From the NCBI RefSeq assembly GCF_014647875.1, contig NZ_BMQA01000029.1:34721-98720 (forward strand): DNA of 64,000 nucleotides, written 5' to 3'. This DNA is from Streptomyces brasiliensis (GTDB lineage: Bacteria > Actinomycetota > Actinomycetes > Streptomycetales > Streptomycetaceae). The notes under the pieces are model-generated. The model ran no database searches, had not been told where the DNA came from, and saw only the letters and a list, made by a program, of their open reading frames with translations. This document shows positions 1-8,220 of the stretch, one piece after another. Every line of letters begins with the position of its first letter. The stretch's first letter is position 1. The translations under genes were made by a program, and so were the position numbers.

Positions 1-236
1 CTGAGCGTCATTGCTGTTCTCCCTGGCTGGGAAAGGTGAGCGTCCCGGAACGGGAGCCTCTGGGGCGTGGATGGGCTCGGCCCTGCGTGCGCGGTGGGGG
101 AGAGAGTCGCGACGAGAGCCGGGCGCAATGCCGTGGAGAATGACACTCGCTTTACGTTGCGTCAATGATATATGCACGATCTAAGGAATAAGTCTTGCTG
201 TAAGGTTTGCATTCTCACTGTCGTTCGGTCAGGGGC
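1..236. other. Left-edge noncoding segment
   Basis: No convincing coding sequence is seen. Positions about 140-212 are clearly poorer in G+C than the surroundings and include a TATATG stretch, as promoter regions in this genome often are. The segment lies downstream of the leftward IclR gene, so any promoter here would serve a gene outside the window. A short inverted repeat TCCCG-GAA-CGGGA lies near 43-55. Confidence 0.3.
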
Positions 237-1013
237 TCAGTGCTGCGCGGCCAGGTCCTTCTCCAGGGCGTGTGCCGTGGCGTCCAGGGCGGCCACCAGG
301 GACTGGAGGCGGTGTGGGTCGTAGCGCACGCTGGGCATCGACACCGACAGGCCGGCCAGCGCGGGGCCCTCCCGGTCGCGTACGGGCACGCCGACGGCGA
401 CGAGACCGCGTTCGGAACGCTCCTTGTTGACGGCGAACCCGTTGCGGCGCAGACGCCTCAGCTCCGTCCGCAGACGGGCGAGATCCGGACGCTCCGCCGG
501 CCGGTCCCGGTATCGCTCGAGGGCGTAGACCTCGTCCAGTTCTTCGTCGGTGAGGTCGGCGAGCAGGAGCAGCCCCGCCGTCGTGCGATGGGCCGGGAAC
601 ACCATGCCCTCCCGGGAACCGACCCGCAGCGCCTGCCGGCACTCGACACTGGCGATGAACCGTGCCGTGTCCCCCGTACGCACGATCAGGTTCGTGGTTT
701 CGTCCAGAAGATCGACGACCCGGTACAGATGCGGCAGGGCCGCCGCCCGCAGTCGCGACACGAGGGACTGGGAGTGCGCGGCCAGTTCCAGAACCGGCCC
801 CGCACGGTAGACGCGGTCCTCGCCCTGCACGGCGAAGTCCCGGTAGACCAGCATCGCCAGAACCCGGTGGGCGGTCGACCTGGCGACACCCAGCCGCTCG
901 GCGATCTGCGACACGGTCGCGCCCCCCTCCATCTGCAGGATGGTCGCCGCGCGCAGTGCGTGGTCCACGCTGGCGATGGGGTAGGGCGGCGGTGTCTTGA
1001 GCGGCTTGTCCAT
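237..1013 (-). CDS. IclR-family transcriptional regulator of the gentisate operon
   Basis: This 258-residue protein has the IclR layout: an N-terminal winged helix-turn-helix (about residues 33-55, TVSQIAERLGVARSTAHRVL) followed by an effector-binding domain. The start chosen is the ATG reading MDKPLKT; a longer reading frame would run across the operator into the divergent promoter region. It is transcribed away from a gentisate catabolic operon, the usual arrangement for IclR regulators of aromatic catabolism, so it probably senses gentisate or its precursor. The effector and the sign of regulation (activator or repressor) cannot be read from sequence. Confidence 0.9.
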   Translation of the reverse strand: MDKPLKTPPPYPIASVDHALRAATILQMEGGATVSQIAERLGVARSTAHRVLAMLVYRDFAVQGEDRVYRAGPVLELAAHSQSLVSRLRAAALPHLYRVVDLLDETTNLIVRTGDTARFIASVECRQALRVGSREGMVFPAHRTTAGLLLLADLTDEELDEVYALERYRDRPAERPDLARLRTELRRLRRNGFAVNKERSERGLVAVGVPVRDREGPALAGLSVSMPSVRYDPHRLQSLVAALDATAHALEKDLAAQH

Positions 1014-1027
1014 GGCTTGCCCTTCAA

Positions 1028-1044
1028 ATTCTGCTCTCCAGAAT
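1028..1044. promoter_or_regulatory. Probable IclR operator in the divergent promoter
   Basis: ATTCTG-CTCTC-CAGAAT is a perfect 6-5-6 inverted repeat midway between the IclR start (1013) and the dioxygenase start (1084). A related half-matching element, TTC-N5-GAA, follows at about 1052-1062. Position and symmetry fit a shared operator for autoregulation and operon control. Confidence 0.6.
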
Positions 1045-1083
1045 CTACATGTTCTCCTGGAAGACACAGTGCACGCTGACGCT

Positions 1084-2253
1084 GTGACTCAGACCTCCAC
1101 TCCAGACATCGTCACGGGTTCCCCGGTACGGCTCGAGGCCGTCTCGGCGCCGGGCCAGCCCGAGGTCACCCCGGCGCTCGAAGAGCTGTACCGGGGCTTC
1201 GAGAAAGAACTCCTCGTCCCGCTGTGGACCGAGATCGGCGACCTGATGCCGGCGCACCCGCGCTCCCGTGCCGTGCCGCACGTGTGGCGCTGGGAGCAGC
1301 TGCGCCGGCTCGCCGACCGGGCCGGACACCTGGTTCCCGTGGGCCGTGGCGGTGAGCGCCGCGCCATCGCGCTGGCCAACCCCTCGCTCGGTGGCCGGCC
1401 GTTCGCGACGCCGACGCTGTGGGCGGCCATCCAGTATCTGATGCCGGGCGAGGACGCCCCCGAGCACCGGCACACCCAGCACGCGTTCCGTTTCGTCGTC
1501 GAGGGCGAGGGCGTGTGGACGGTCGTCGGCGGCGACCCCGTGGCCATGCGGCGCGGCGACTTCCTGCCGCAGGCCGGCTGGAACTGGCACGCCCACCACA
1601 ACGCCACCGCCGAGCCGATGGCCTGGATCGACGGCCTGGACATCCCGCTCCAGTACGTCACCGAGGCGCAGTTCTTCGAGTTCGGCCGGGACGAGATCAG
1701 CGACGCCGAGCGGATCACCCCCGAGCGCTCGCGCGCCGAGCGCCTGTGGGGCCACCCCGGACTCCGTCCCGTCTCGGCGGGTCGCACGACGGCCCCCGGC
1801 TCGCCCCTGCTGGCGTACCGCTGGGAGCACACCGACCGCGCCCTGGCCGACCAACTCGCCGTCGAGGCCGAGGGGTTCGGCGGCACCGTCGAGCCCGGCC
1901 ACGCCGCCGTCCGCTTCACCGACCCGGCCACCGGCGCCGACGTGCTGCCCACGATCCGTGCCGAGATGCACCGTGTGGTGCGCGGCGCCGAGACCGCGCC
2001 GGTCCGCGAGACCGGTTCGTCCGTCTACCAGGTCTTCGACGGCTCCGGCACCGTCACCGTCGGCGAGAAGTCGTGGTCGGTGACGCGCGGCGACCTGTTC
2101 GTCGTGCCGTCCTGGCAGCCGTTCTCCGTGCGCTCCGAGGCCGGCGCGAGCGACTCCGACTCCGGCGCCCTGGATCTTTTCCGGTTCAGCGACACCCCCG
2201 TCTTCGAAGCCCTCCGGCTCGACCGCACCCATGTGGAAGGAACCACCCGATGA
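1084..2253 (+). CDS. Gentisate 1,2-dioxygenase (bicupin)
   Basis: The 389-residue bicupin protein should cleave gentisate (2,5-dihydroxybenzoate) between C1 and C2 to give maleylpyruvate, using Fe(II). The first cupin holds the metal-binding cluster (EHRHTQHAFRFVVEGEG and, further on, WNWHAHHN). The second cupin is near residues 280-360 (VYQVFDGSGTVTVG ... GDLFVVPSWQPFSV). The GTG at 1084 is preferred because an upstream ATG would overlap the divergent IclR start and its operator. Its stop overlaps the next gene by ATGA, so it heads a translationally coupled operon. Salicylate 1,2-dioxygenase is a close relative, but the downstream genes favour gentisate. Confidence 0.9.
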   Translation: MTQTSTPDIVTGSPVRLEAVSAPGQPEVTPALEELYRGFEKELLVPLWTEIGDLMPAHPRSRAVPHVWRWEQLRRLADRAGHLVPVGRGGERRAIALANPSLGGRPFATPTLWAAIQYLMPGEDAPEHRHTQHAFRFVVEGEGVWTVVGGDPVAMRRGDFLPQAGWNWHAHHNATAEPMAWIDGLDIPLQYVTEAQFFEFGRDEISDAERITPERSRAERLWGHPGLRPVSAGRTTAPGSPLLAYRWEHTDRALADQLAVEAEGFGGTVEPGHAAVRFTDPATGADVLPTIRAEMHRVVRGAETAPVRETGSSVYQVFDGSGTVTVGEKSWSVTRGDLFVVPSWQPFSVRSEAGASDSDSGALDLFRFSDTPVFEALRLDRTHVEGTTR

Positions 2254-3089
2254 AGCTCGCGACCCTCCGTCTCGACGGCGCCACCCGTGCCGTGAAGCTG
2301 GACGGCGACGTCCTGGTCGACCTCGGCGTCCCGGACGTCGGCACGCTGCTCGCCCAGGACGACTGGGCGGAGCGCGCCGCGTCGGCCACCGGGACGACGT
2401 ACGCGGTGGACGGCGCCGACTTCGCGCCCGTTGTCCCCGCCCCGTCGAAGGTCGTGTGCGTCGGCCTCAACTACCGCAACCACATCCAGGAGATGGGCCG
2501 CGACCTGCCCGAACACCCCACCCTGTTCGCCAAGTTCGCCGACTGCCTGATCGGCGCGGGTGACGACATCGTCCGGCCCGAGGAGACCGAGCAGTTCGAC
2601 TGGGAGGTCGAACTCGCCGTGGTCGTAGGCAAGCAGGTGCGCCGAGCGCGCGGTGCCGAGGCGGAGGCGGCGATCGCCGGCTTCACCGTCCTGAACGACA
2701 TCACCTGCCGCGACTGGCAGTTCCGCACCCGTGAGTGGCTGCAGGGCAAGATGTGGGACTCCAGCACGCCCGTCGGACCGTACCTGGTCACCCCGGACGA
2801 ACTGCCGGGCGGCGTGCGCCCCTCGCTCGATGTGAGGCTCCTGGTGGACGGCGAGGTCATGCAGTCCGACACCACCGGTGACCTGCTGTTCGACCCGGTG
2901 GCGCTGGTGGAGTACGTGTCCACGGTGATCCGGCTCAACCCCGGCGACATCATCGCCACCGGCACGCCCGGCGGTGTCGGCCACGCCCGCAAGCCGCAGC
3001 GCTATCTGGTCGGCGGCGAGACCGTGGTCACCGAGATCGAGGGCATCGGCCGCCTGGAGAACCGCGTGGTCAAGGAGACGTCCGTCTGA
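2250..3089 (+). CDS. Fumarylpyruvate hydrolase (FAA hydrolase family)
   Basis: This 279-residue protein of the fumarylacetoacetate hydrolase family should split fumarylpyruvate to fumarate and pyruvate, the last step of the gentisate pathway. Family landmarks are VGLNYRNHIQEMG, the metal-binding acidic pair in FDWEVELAVVVGK, the aspartate of NDITCRDWQ and the C-terminal GDIIATGTPGGVG. Its ATG overlaps the dioxygenase stop (ATGA), and its own stop overlaps the next ATG by one base, so the three genes are translationally coupled. Confidence 0.9.
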   Translation: MKLATLRLDGATRAVKLDGDVLVDLGVPDVGTLLAQDDWAERAASATGTTYAVDGADFAPVVPAPSKVVCVGLNYRNHIQEMGRDLPEHPTLFAKFADCLIGAGDDIVRPEETEQFDWEVELAVVVGKQVRRARGAEAEAAIAGFTVLNDITCRDWQFRTREWLQGKMWDSSTPVGPYLVTPDELPGGVRPSLDVRLLVDGEVMQSDTTGDLLFDPVALVEYVSTVIRLNPGDIIATGTPGGVGHARKPQRYLVGGETVVTEIEGIGRLENRVVKETSV

Positions 3090-3790
3090 TGGCCCGTACC
3101 TTCGACGACGCCCGTCGCTGGGCCCGCATCGGCACCGAACTCCTCGTCAAAACAGCCGACCTGGACGATGGCGGGCTCAACGCGCCGAGCGCGCTGCCTG
3201 GTTGGAGCCGCAAGCACCTGGTGGCGCATGTGGCGGCCAACGCCGACGCGCTGTGCAACCTGGTCCACTGGGCTGCCACGGGCGAGCCGACCCCGATGTA
3301 CGCCTCGCCCGAGGAGCGGCTCGAGGGTATCGAGAAGGGCGCGCGGCTGCCCGCCGCCGACCTCACCGGCTGGCTCCGCCGGTCCGCGGAGAACCTCACT
3401 GCCGGCATGGACGCGCTCGACGACGACCAGTGGCTGGCGAAGGTGGTGACCGCGCAGGGCCGCACCGTCCCCGCGACCGAACTCCCCTGGATGCGCTCGC
3501 GCGAGGTGTGCGTCCACGCGATCGACCTGGCCACGGGAGTGACCTTCGCGGACCTGCCGGACGACTTCCTCGCCGCGCTCTGCGACGACGTCGTGGCCAA
3601 GCGGGCCAAGGCACCGGGCCCGGCCCTGAACCTCCGGGCGCCGGGCGTCGGTTGGGACCTGTCCGGCGAGGGTGAGCCCGTCGAACTCGTCGCGGATCTG
3701 CCCACCCTGACCGCCTATCTCACCGGCCGGGCCGACGGCCCCACCACCGCGGACGCCACGCCCGCCCCCACGCTGGGTGCCTGGCTCTGA
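3089..3790 (+). CDS. Mycothiol-dependent maleylpyruvate isomerase
   Basis: The 233-residue protein belongs to the DinB/MDMPI superfamily and converts maleylpyruvate to fumarylpyruvate with mycothiol as cofactor, linking the two neighbouring enzymes. Candidate zinc ligands are H47 (KHLVAHVAANAD), E139 and H143 (SREVCVHAIDL). Their spacing of 92 and 4 residues equals that of His52/Glu144/His148 in the Corynebacterium enzyme. The C-terminal part is the usual alpha/beta MDMPI C-domain. A mycothiol-dependent isomerase is itself strong evidence for an actinobacterium. Confidence 0.93.
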   Translation: MARTFDDARRWARIGTELLVKTADLDDGGLNAPSALPGWSRKHLVAHVAANADALCNLVHWAATGEPTPMYASPEERLEGIEKGARLPAADLTGWLRRSAENLTAGMDALDDDQWLAKVVTAQGRTVPATELPWMRSREVCVHAIDLATGVTFADLPDDFLAALCDDVVAKRAKAPGPALNLRAPGVGWDLSGEGEPVELVADLPTLTAYLTGRADGPTTADATPAPTLGAWL

Positions 3791-3823
3791 CCCGGGCCTG
3801 CCCCGTGACCGAAGGAACAGATC

Positions 3824-5113
3824 ATGAATCCTGAATCCAGCCCCGCCGGGCGGCCCGACGTCCTCGTGGTCGGCGGCGGCATCGGCGGCCTCAGTTCCGC
3901 CTTCGCCCTGGCCCGCCAGGGACTGCAGGTGCGCGTCCTCGAACGGGCCAAGGAGTTCGGCGAGGTGGGCGCCGGCCTGCAGATCGCGCCCAACTGCACC
4001 CGCATCCTCGCTGAGCACGGCCTGCTGGACGAGGCCAAGACTCTGGGCGTCGTCCCGGAGAACATGGTGATGCGTGACGCGCTCGACTCCCGGGAACTGA
4101 CCCGGCTGGACCTGCGCGACCTCGAACACCGCTACGGGTTCCCGTACATGGTCATCCACCGCAGCGATCTGCACGGCATCTTCCTGCGTGCCTGCGAACG
4201 CGCCGGTGTCGAGCTGCTGACCGACCAGACCGTCGTCGGCTACGAGAACATCGAGGGCGGCGCCCGGGTCCTCCTCGAGGACGGGCGGACGGAGGAGGCC
4301 TCGCTGGTCGTCGCGGCCGACGGGCTGCATTCGGTGGCCCGCCGTCAACTGGTGGGCGACGACGTGGTCAGCTCCGACTACGTCGCCTACCGGGCGGCTG
4401 TCCCGATCGACCACGTGCGGGAGAACGGCGTCGCGGAGAAGGACGTCACCGTCTACGTCGGCCCGCGCTGCCACTTCGTCCAGTACGCGCTGCGCGGCGG
4501 CGAGATGTTCAATCAGGTCGCCGTGTTCCAGTCGCCCAAGGCCCTGGCGGGACAGGAGGACTGGGGCACGCCCGACGAGCTCGACGCGGCCTTCGAGGCC
4601 ACCTGCGACACCGTACGCAAGGGCATCCCGCTGATGTGGCGGGACCGCTGGTGGCAGATGCTCGACCGGGACCCGATCGACACCTGGGTGCACGGCCGTA
4701 TCGCACTGCTCGGTGACGCCGCGCATCCGCCGCTGCAGTACATGGCGCAGGGCGCGATCATGGCGATCGAGGACGGGTGGGTGCTCGCCCGGCACCTGAG
4801 CAACACCGCCGCGCAGCGCGACTGGGACACCGCGCTCGCGGCGTACCAGGCTGTGCGCGTCGAGCACTGCCGCCGCGTACTGACGACGGCCCGCGCCTGG
4901 GGCGACCTGTGGCACCTCGACGGTGAGGCGCGCCTGCAGCGCAACACGATCATGCGGGGGCGCGACACCTACGACTACTCCTTCACCGACTGGGTGTACG
5001 GCCCGACCGCGCTCACCCCCGACGAGGAACCCGCGATGTTCACGTCGATCCCGCTGTCCTCGGTGTCCGTCGAGAGCGAGGGGACGGAACTCACCGGGGG
5101 CGCGGCCAGGTGA
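3824..5113 (+). CDS. FAD-dependent aromatic hydroxylase, probably 3-hydroxybenzoate 6-monooxygenase
   Basis: This 429-residue class A flavoprotein monooxygenase has all three family motifs: the GxGxxG dinucleotide fold (VVGGGIGGLSSA, about residues 12-23), the DG motif (VVAADGLHS, about 160) and the GD motif (LLGDAAHPPLQYMAQGA, about 300). It uses NAD(P)H and O2 to hydroxylate a benzoate ring. In a gentisate operon the likely substrate is 3-hydroxybenzoate; salicylate is the alternative. A good ribosome-binding site (GAAGGAA) precedes the ATG. The stop overlaps the GTG of a decayed thiolase, so the operon was once longer. Confidence 0.87.
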   Translation: MNPESSPAGRPDVLVVGGGIGGLSSAFALARQGLQVRVLERAKEFGEVGAGLQIAPNCTRILAEHGLLDEAKTLGVVPENMVMRDALDSRELTRLDLRDLEHRYGFPYMVIHRSDLHGIFLRACERAGVELLTDQTVVGYENIEGGARVLLEDGRTEEASLVVAADGLHSVARRQLVGDDVVSSDYVAYRAAVPIDHVRENGVAEKDVTVYVGPRCHFVQYALRGGEMFNQVAVFQSPKALAGQEDWGTPDELDAAFEATCDTVRKGIPLMWRDRWWQMLDRDPIDTWVHGRIALLGDAAHPPLQYMAQGAIMAIEDGWVLARHLSNTAAQRDWDTALAAYQAVRVEHCRRVLTTARAWGDLWHLDGEARLQRNTIMRGRDTYDYSFTDWVYGPTALTPDEEPAMFTSIPLSSVSVESEGTELTGGAAR

Positions 5114-5301
5114 GCGACGCCTTCCGGTGCGCGTAGGTGCGGACGCCGTTCGGCCGGGTTCAACGGCCGGCTGTCCGGTGTCCGCCCCGACGGCCTGGCC
5201 GCTACCGCCTCTCCGGCGTGCCGGCCACCGCGCCCGCCCTCGACCCGGCCGACGTCGGCGACGTGGTGTGGGGCAACGCGAACGCCGCCGGTGAGGACAA
5301 T
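5110..5301 (+). pseudogene. Decayed acetyl-CoA acetyltransferase (thiolase) N-terminus
   Basis: A GTG overlapping the hydroxylase stop opens a frame reading SDAFRCA, then an in-frame TAG, then VRTPFGR. After frameshifts come FNGRLSGVRPDGLAAT and finally ALDPADVGDVVWGNANAAG. Read together these are the conserved N-terminus of a beta-ketoadipyl-CoA-type thiolase. One nonsense codon and at least two frameshifts are visible, and the catalytic domain is missing. It was probably translationally coupled to the gentisate operon before it was lost. Confidence 0.75.
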
Positions 5302-5638
5302 GTCGAGCTGGAGGTGGTGCCGCAGGGCACCCTCGCCGAGCGGATGCGGGCCGCCGCTCCGCGGTGACCTGGCCAACTGGCACACCGGTGATCCCGACGC
5401 CGTCCCCGCCGTGGGCGGCGCGATGGATCTCGCGATCGGAGCGCGGCAGATCCTGGTGATGATGAAGCTGTTCACCCGGGACGGCGCCGCCGAGCTCGTC
5501 CCCGCGTGCACGCGCACCGGCACCGCCTGTGTCACCCCCGTCCTCACCGACCACGGCATCTTCGCCCCCCCGGCCCGGACGGGGTTCCGGGTCCGGGAGA
5601 CTTACGCCGTCACGGTCGCGGAACTGCGGGAACGAGTC
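5302..5638 (+). pseudogene. Fused remnants of 3-oxoacid CoA-transferase subunits A and B
   Basis: Directly in frame after the thiolase fragment comes VELEVVPQGTLAERMRAA, a signature of the A subunit (PcaI type). A frameshift near 5361 then leads into the C-terminal half of a B subunit (VGGAMDLAIGARQILVMMKL, then a TDHGIF block and VTVAELRERV). Deletions have removed most of both subunits. With the preceding fragment this marks a lost beta-ketoadipate module. Confidence 0.75.
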
Positions 5639-5695
5639 ATCGTCGACCTGCTTCCTCGAGCATCCTTCGGGCTGCGCGCTGATCGGACGTGGTGC

Positions 5696-6253
5696 TCAAC
5701 CGGCCGGCGTCAGCACGGTCGTCGGGCCGCCGACCGCCGTGGAGAACCGGTCGGTGATCTGTGCCAGGGCGTCGGCGGCGGCCGGTGCGAGGGTCGTCGT
5801 GGCGTCCACGCCGACGGTGATGTCCTTGTCGAGAGTGAACCAGCCCGGCACGATGTGCGCCGCGCCCATCGAACTCAGCACCGGGCGCAGCGCGTAGTCG
5901 ATGGCCAGCACGTGCGCCGTACTCCCGCCGGTGGCCAGCGGAAGAACGGTCTTGCCGGTCAGCGCGTACTGGGGGAGCACGTCGAGCAGCGCCTTCAACA
6001 GGCCCGAATAGGCTGCCTTGTAGACGGGGGTGCCGATCACTACGCCGTCGGCCTGTTCGAACTGCGCCGTGGCCTGGACGATGGCGGGGTGTCGCAAGTC
6101 GGCGTGGAGCAGGGCGTCGGCCGGCAGGGTGCGCACGTCCAGGACGGTCACGTCGTGGCCCTGCAGGCGGAGCCGCTCGTAGAGATGGCGCAGGAGCCGG
6201 GCGGTGCGGGACGTGGCGGAGGGGCTTCCGGAGACGGACAGGATGGCGGCCAT
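5696..6253 (-). CDS. ssuE: NADPH-dependent FMN reductase, SsuE type
   Basis: This 185-residue flavodoxin-like reductase supplies reduced FMN to two-component monooxygenases. The phosphate-binding loop SGSPSATSRT is at the N-terminus. The SsuE-type block GTPVYKAAYSGLLKALLDVLP and the ATGGSTAHVLAIDYALRPVL segment are both present. It is the last gene of the leftward ABC-transporter/LLM monooxygenase operon, where it fits as the FMNH2 source for both LLM enzymes. Its end lies close to the decayed CoA-transferase on the other strand. Confidence 0.88.
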   Translation of the reverse strand: MAAILSVSGSPSATSRTARLLRHLYERLRLQGHDVTVLDVRTLPADALLHADLRHPAIVQATAQFEQADGVVIGTPVYKAAYSGLLKALLDVLPQYALTGKTVLPLATGGSTAHVLAIDYALRPVLSSMGAAHIVPGWFTLDKDITVGVDATTTLAPAAADALAQITDRFSTAVGGPTTVLTPAG

Positions 6254-6328
6254 GGAGGGACCTTCCAGGGTGGGTTTCGTCAGGGGCGGTGAGGTGGGCC
6301 GGGCGGAACGGCGCCTTGGCTCAGGGGT

Positions 6329-7096
6329 TCACCATGCGCTTGTCTCCACCGCGATCAAGGGCTTCAACCCATTGCGCAGGGTTTCCAGGAACGTGACGAT
6401 TTCGGCGGCCACCGACCGGTGCTGCAGGTCGTTGAGGACGTCGTGGTGGGCGTCCCGGACCACCGAAAGGCGGGCTCGGACAAGTGACTTCGTGGTGCGG
6501 GTGAGCGCCGTGTGGTCGGCGAGCGGGTCGGCGTCGCCGACGAGGAGCAGAACCGGCACGCTCAGGTCGGCGGCGTAGGCGGCTGTGAGCAGGGCATCGG
6601 GCAGCGGGTCACCGAGTGAACCTCTCCGCACCCCGGAGTCCTGGGTGAGCGTGCCTCGGTGCGCGGGGCAGAAGGTACGTATGTCGAGTTCCTGGTCCCA
6701 GGTACCGACGACGGCGGAGGTCGGGCCGGGCAGGCCCGCCAGGACGACGGCGTCCGCATGCGGAAGGCCGGGTGCGTCTGCCCGGCCGAGGAGCGCGGCG
6801 ACGGCAGCGGCTCCCGAGTCGGATGCCACCAGGACGACGGGGTCGACGACGCCGTCGTCGTCTCCGGTGTCCTCGACGGCGTGAGCAAGTCGGTGGCCGA
6901 AGTCGGTCAGTGACGTGGTCGCGTCGCCGTCCTCGACGGCCGGGGTGTCGATCACCCGGACCCGGTAGGCGTCGGCGGCCAGTCGCTTGCCGAGCCGCGC
7001 ATACGTCGCCTGCGTCTCGCCTCGGCCGGGCACCACGATGACGGTGCCGCGCGTCCGCAGACCGTCGGGGGCGTGGTAGTCGGTGTACTGGGTCAT
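6329..7096 (-). CDS. Alpha/beta-fold hydrolase
   Basis: The 255-residue protein has an alpha/beta hydrolase core: a GTVIVVPGRGET first strand/oxyanion loop, a nucleophile elbow that appears as ASDSGAAAV instead of a classic GxSxG, LLVGDADPLADH for the acid region and a C-terminal DAHHDVLNDL histidine. It lies 6 bp beyond the LLM gene stop in the sulfur-type operon. The substrate is unknown; removal of an acyl or ester product of the monooxygenases is only a guess. Confidence 0.75.
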   Translation of the reverse strand: MTQYTDYHAPDGLRTRGTVIVVPGRGETQATYARLGKRLAADAYRVRVIDTPAVEDGDATTSLTDFGHRLAHAVEDTGDDDGVVDPVVLVASDSGAAAVAALLGRADAPGLPHADAVVLAGLPGPTSAVVGTWDQELDIRTFCPAHRGTLTQDSGVRRGSLGDPLPDALLTAAYAADLSVPVLLLVGDADPLADHTALTRTTKSLVRARLSVVRDAHHDVLNDLQHRSVAAEIVTFLETLRNGLKPLIAVETSAW

Positions 7097-7102
7097 CTCG
7101 GC

Positions 7103-8143
7103 TCACACTTCTGATTGCTGGGGTTCGGATCCGGATGCGGTGGCGGGCTTCCAGCCCAGGGCGGGTGCCACCTCGGTCGCGATGAGCTCGAGGGCGCGGA
7201 TCGCGGCGTCGTGGTCGGGGACGGCGGGGTTGAACTGGGCGATGAGGTCGGTTGCGACGGGCAGGACCCGCTCCTGACGGAGCGCCACGACGACGTCGTC
7301 GGGATGGCCGTAGAAGCAGTGGAAGCGGCGCAGGGCCTCGTCCTGGCCCAGGCCCCTGGGGAAGGCGCCGTGCTCGGCCATGCGCAGCGCCGCCCGGTGG
7401 ACGTCGTCGCCGATATGCCGCAGCGCGGTGCGCCGGTCCTTCGCCGGGAACACGAACCGGGACAACCCGATCCGGGGGCGGTGCGGCTCGTCCCAGGCGG
7501 CGAGGAAGGCGTCCGCCCAGGGGCGCTGCACCTCGTCGGTGGGGGCGTCGTAGCCGTACGCGGCACGGTTGAGCAGCAGATGGGAGCCGCCCCGCGCGGC
7601 GTACATGGCGCCGCCGGCACTGAATACGCCCTGCCAGATCCGGTCGGTGAATCCGGTGGTGGCCGGCTGGATGCGGAAGCCGGGTGTGCGCACCTCCTCG
7701 TTGGCCAGCGCCTTGCGCAGCAACGTCAGGTGTTCGCTGGTGAGTTCGCGTCTGCGGGCGGCGTCCTTGCCGAACGCGGCGTACTCCGCGGAGCTGGAGC
7801 CGCTGCCCACGCCGAGTTCCACACGGCCGCCGCTGAGGGTGTCGACGGCGGCGACGTCCTCGGCGAGCCGGACCGGGTCCTCCAGCGGGAGGACGGTGAT
7901 GGCGGTGCCGAGCCGGATGCGGGTGGTGCGGGCCGCGGCGTGGGCCAGGAAGGTCCATGGCGAGGAGAGGCCGCCACCGCCGAGCGGTACGTGGTGCTGG
8001 GCGACCCAGCCGACGTCGAAGCCGAGTTCGTCGGCGGCGACGAAGAGTTCCTGGGCGTTGCGGTAGGTGCGGGCCGGGTCGTCGTCCCGGCCCTGGACGT
8101 GGGTGAGGAAGCCGAGCCTGAAGCGCGGCGTCTGTGTGGTCAT
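7103..8143 (-). CDS. LLM-class flavin-dependent monooxygenase
   Basis: This 346-residue luciferase-like TIM-barrel protein needs FMNH2 from a separate reductase. Typical segments are LGFLTHVQGRDD at the start, WVAQHHVP, TRIRLGTAITVLPLEDPVRL and LSGGRVELGVGSGSS. The start is the ATG reading MTTQTPRF, preceded by a purine-rich ribosome-binding site. It sits between a second LLM enzyme and the hydrolase, and the SsuE-like reductase two genes on is its likely partner. Alkanesulfonate, sulfone or thioether oxidation is inferred from context only. Confidence 0.87.
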   Translation of the reverse strand: MTTQTPRFRLGFLTHVQGRDDDPARTYRNAQELFVAADELGFDVGWVAQHHVPLGGGGLSSPWTFLAHAAARTTRIRLGTAITVLPLEDPVRLAEDVAAVDTLSGGRVELGVGSGSSSAEYAAFGKDAARRRELTSEHLTLLRKALANEEVRTPGFRIQPATTGFTDRIWQGVFSAGGAMYAARGGSHLLLNRAAYGYDAPTDEVQRPWADAFLAAWDEPHRPRIGLSRFVFPAKDRRTALRHIGDDVHRAALRMAEHGAFPRGLGQDEALRRFHCFYGHPDDVVVALRQERVLPVATDLIAQFNPAVPDHDAAIRALELIATEVAPALGWKPATASGSEPQQSEV

Positions 8144-8220
8144 GGTGGCTGCCTCTCCTGGAGCGGGCGCCCGAGGGCTGCCCGGGCGCCGTGGTGTCCC
8201 GGCTCCTCGTGGGCGGAGGG

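Noticed and set aside
3002..5554. 850-codon minus-strand frame opposite the gentisate operon
   Set aside because: Shadow of three well-supported plus-strand genes.
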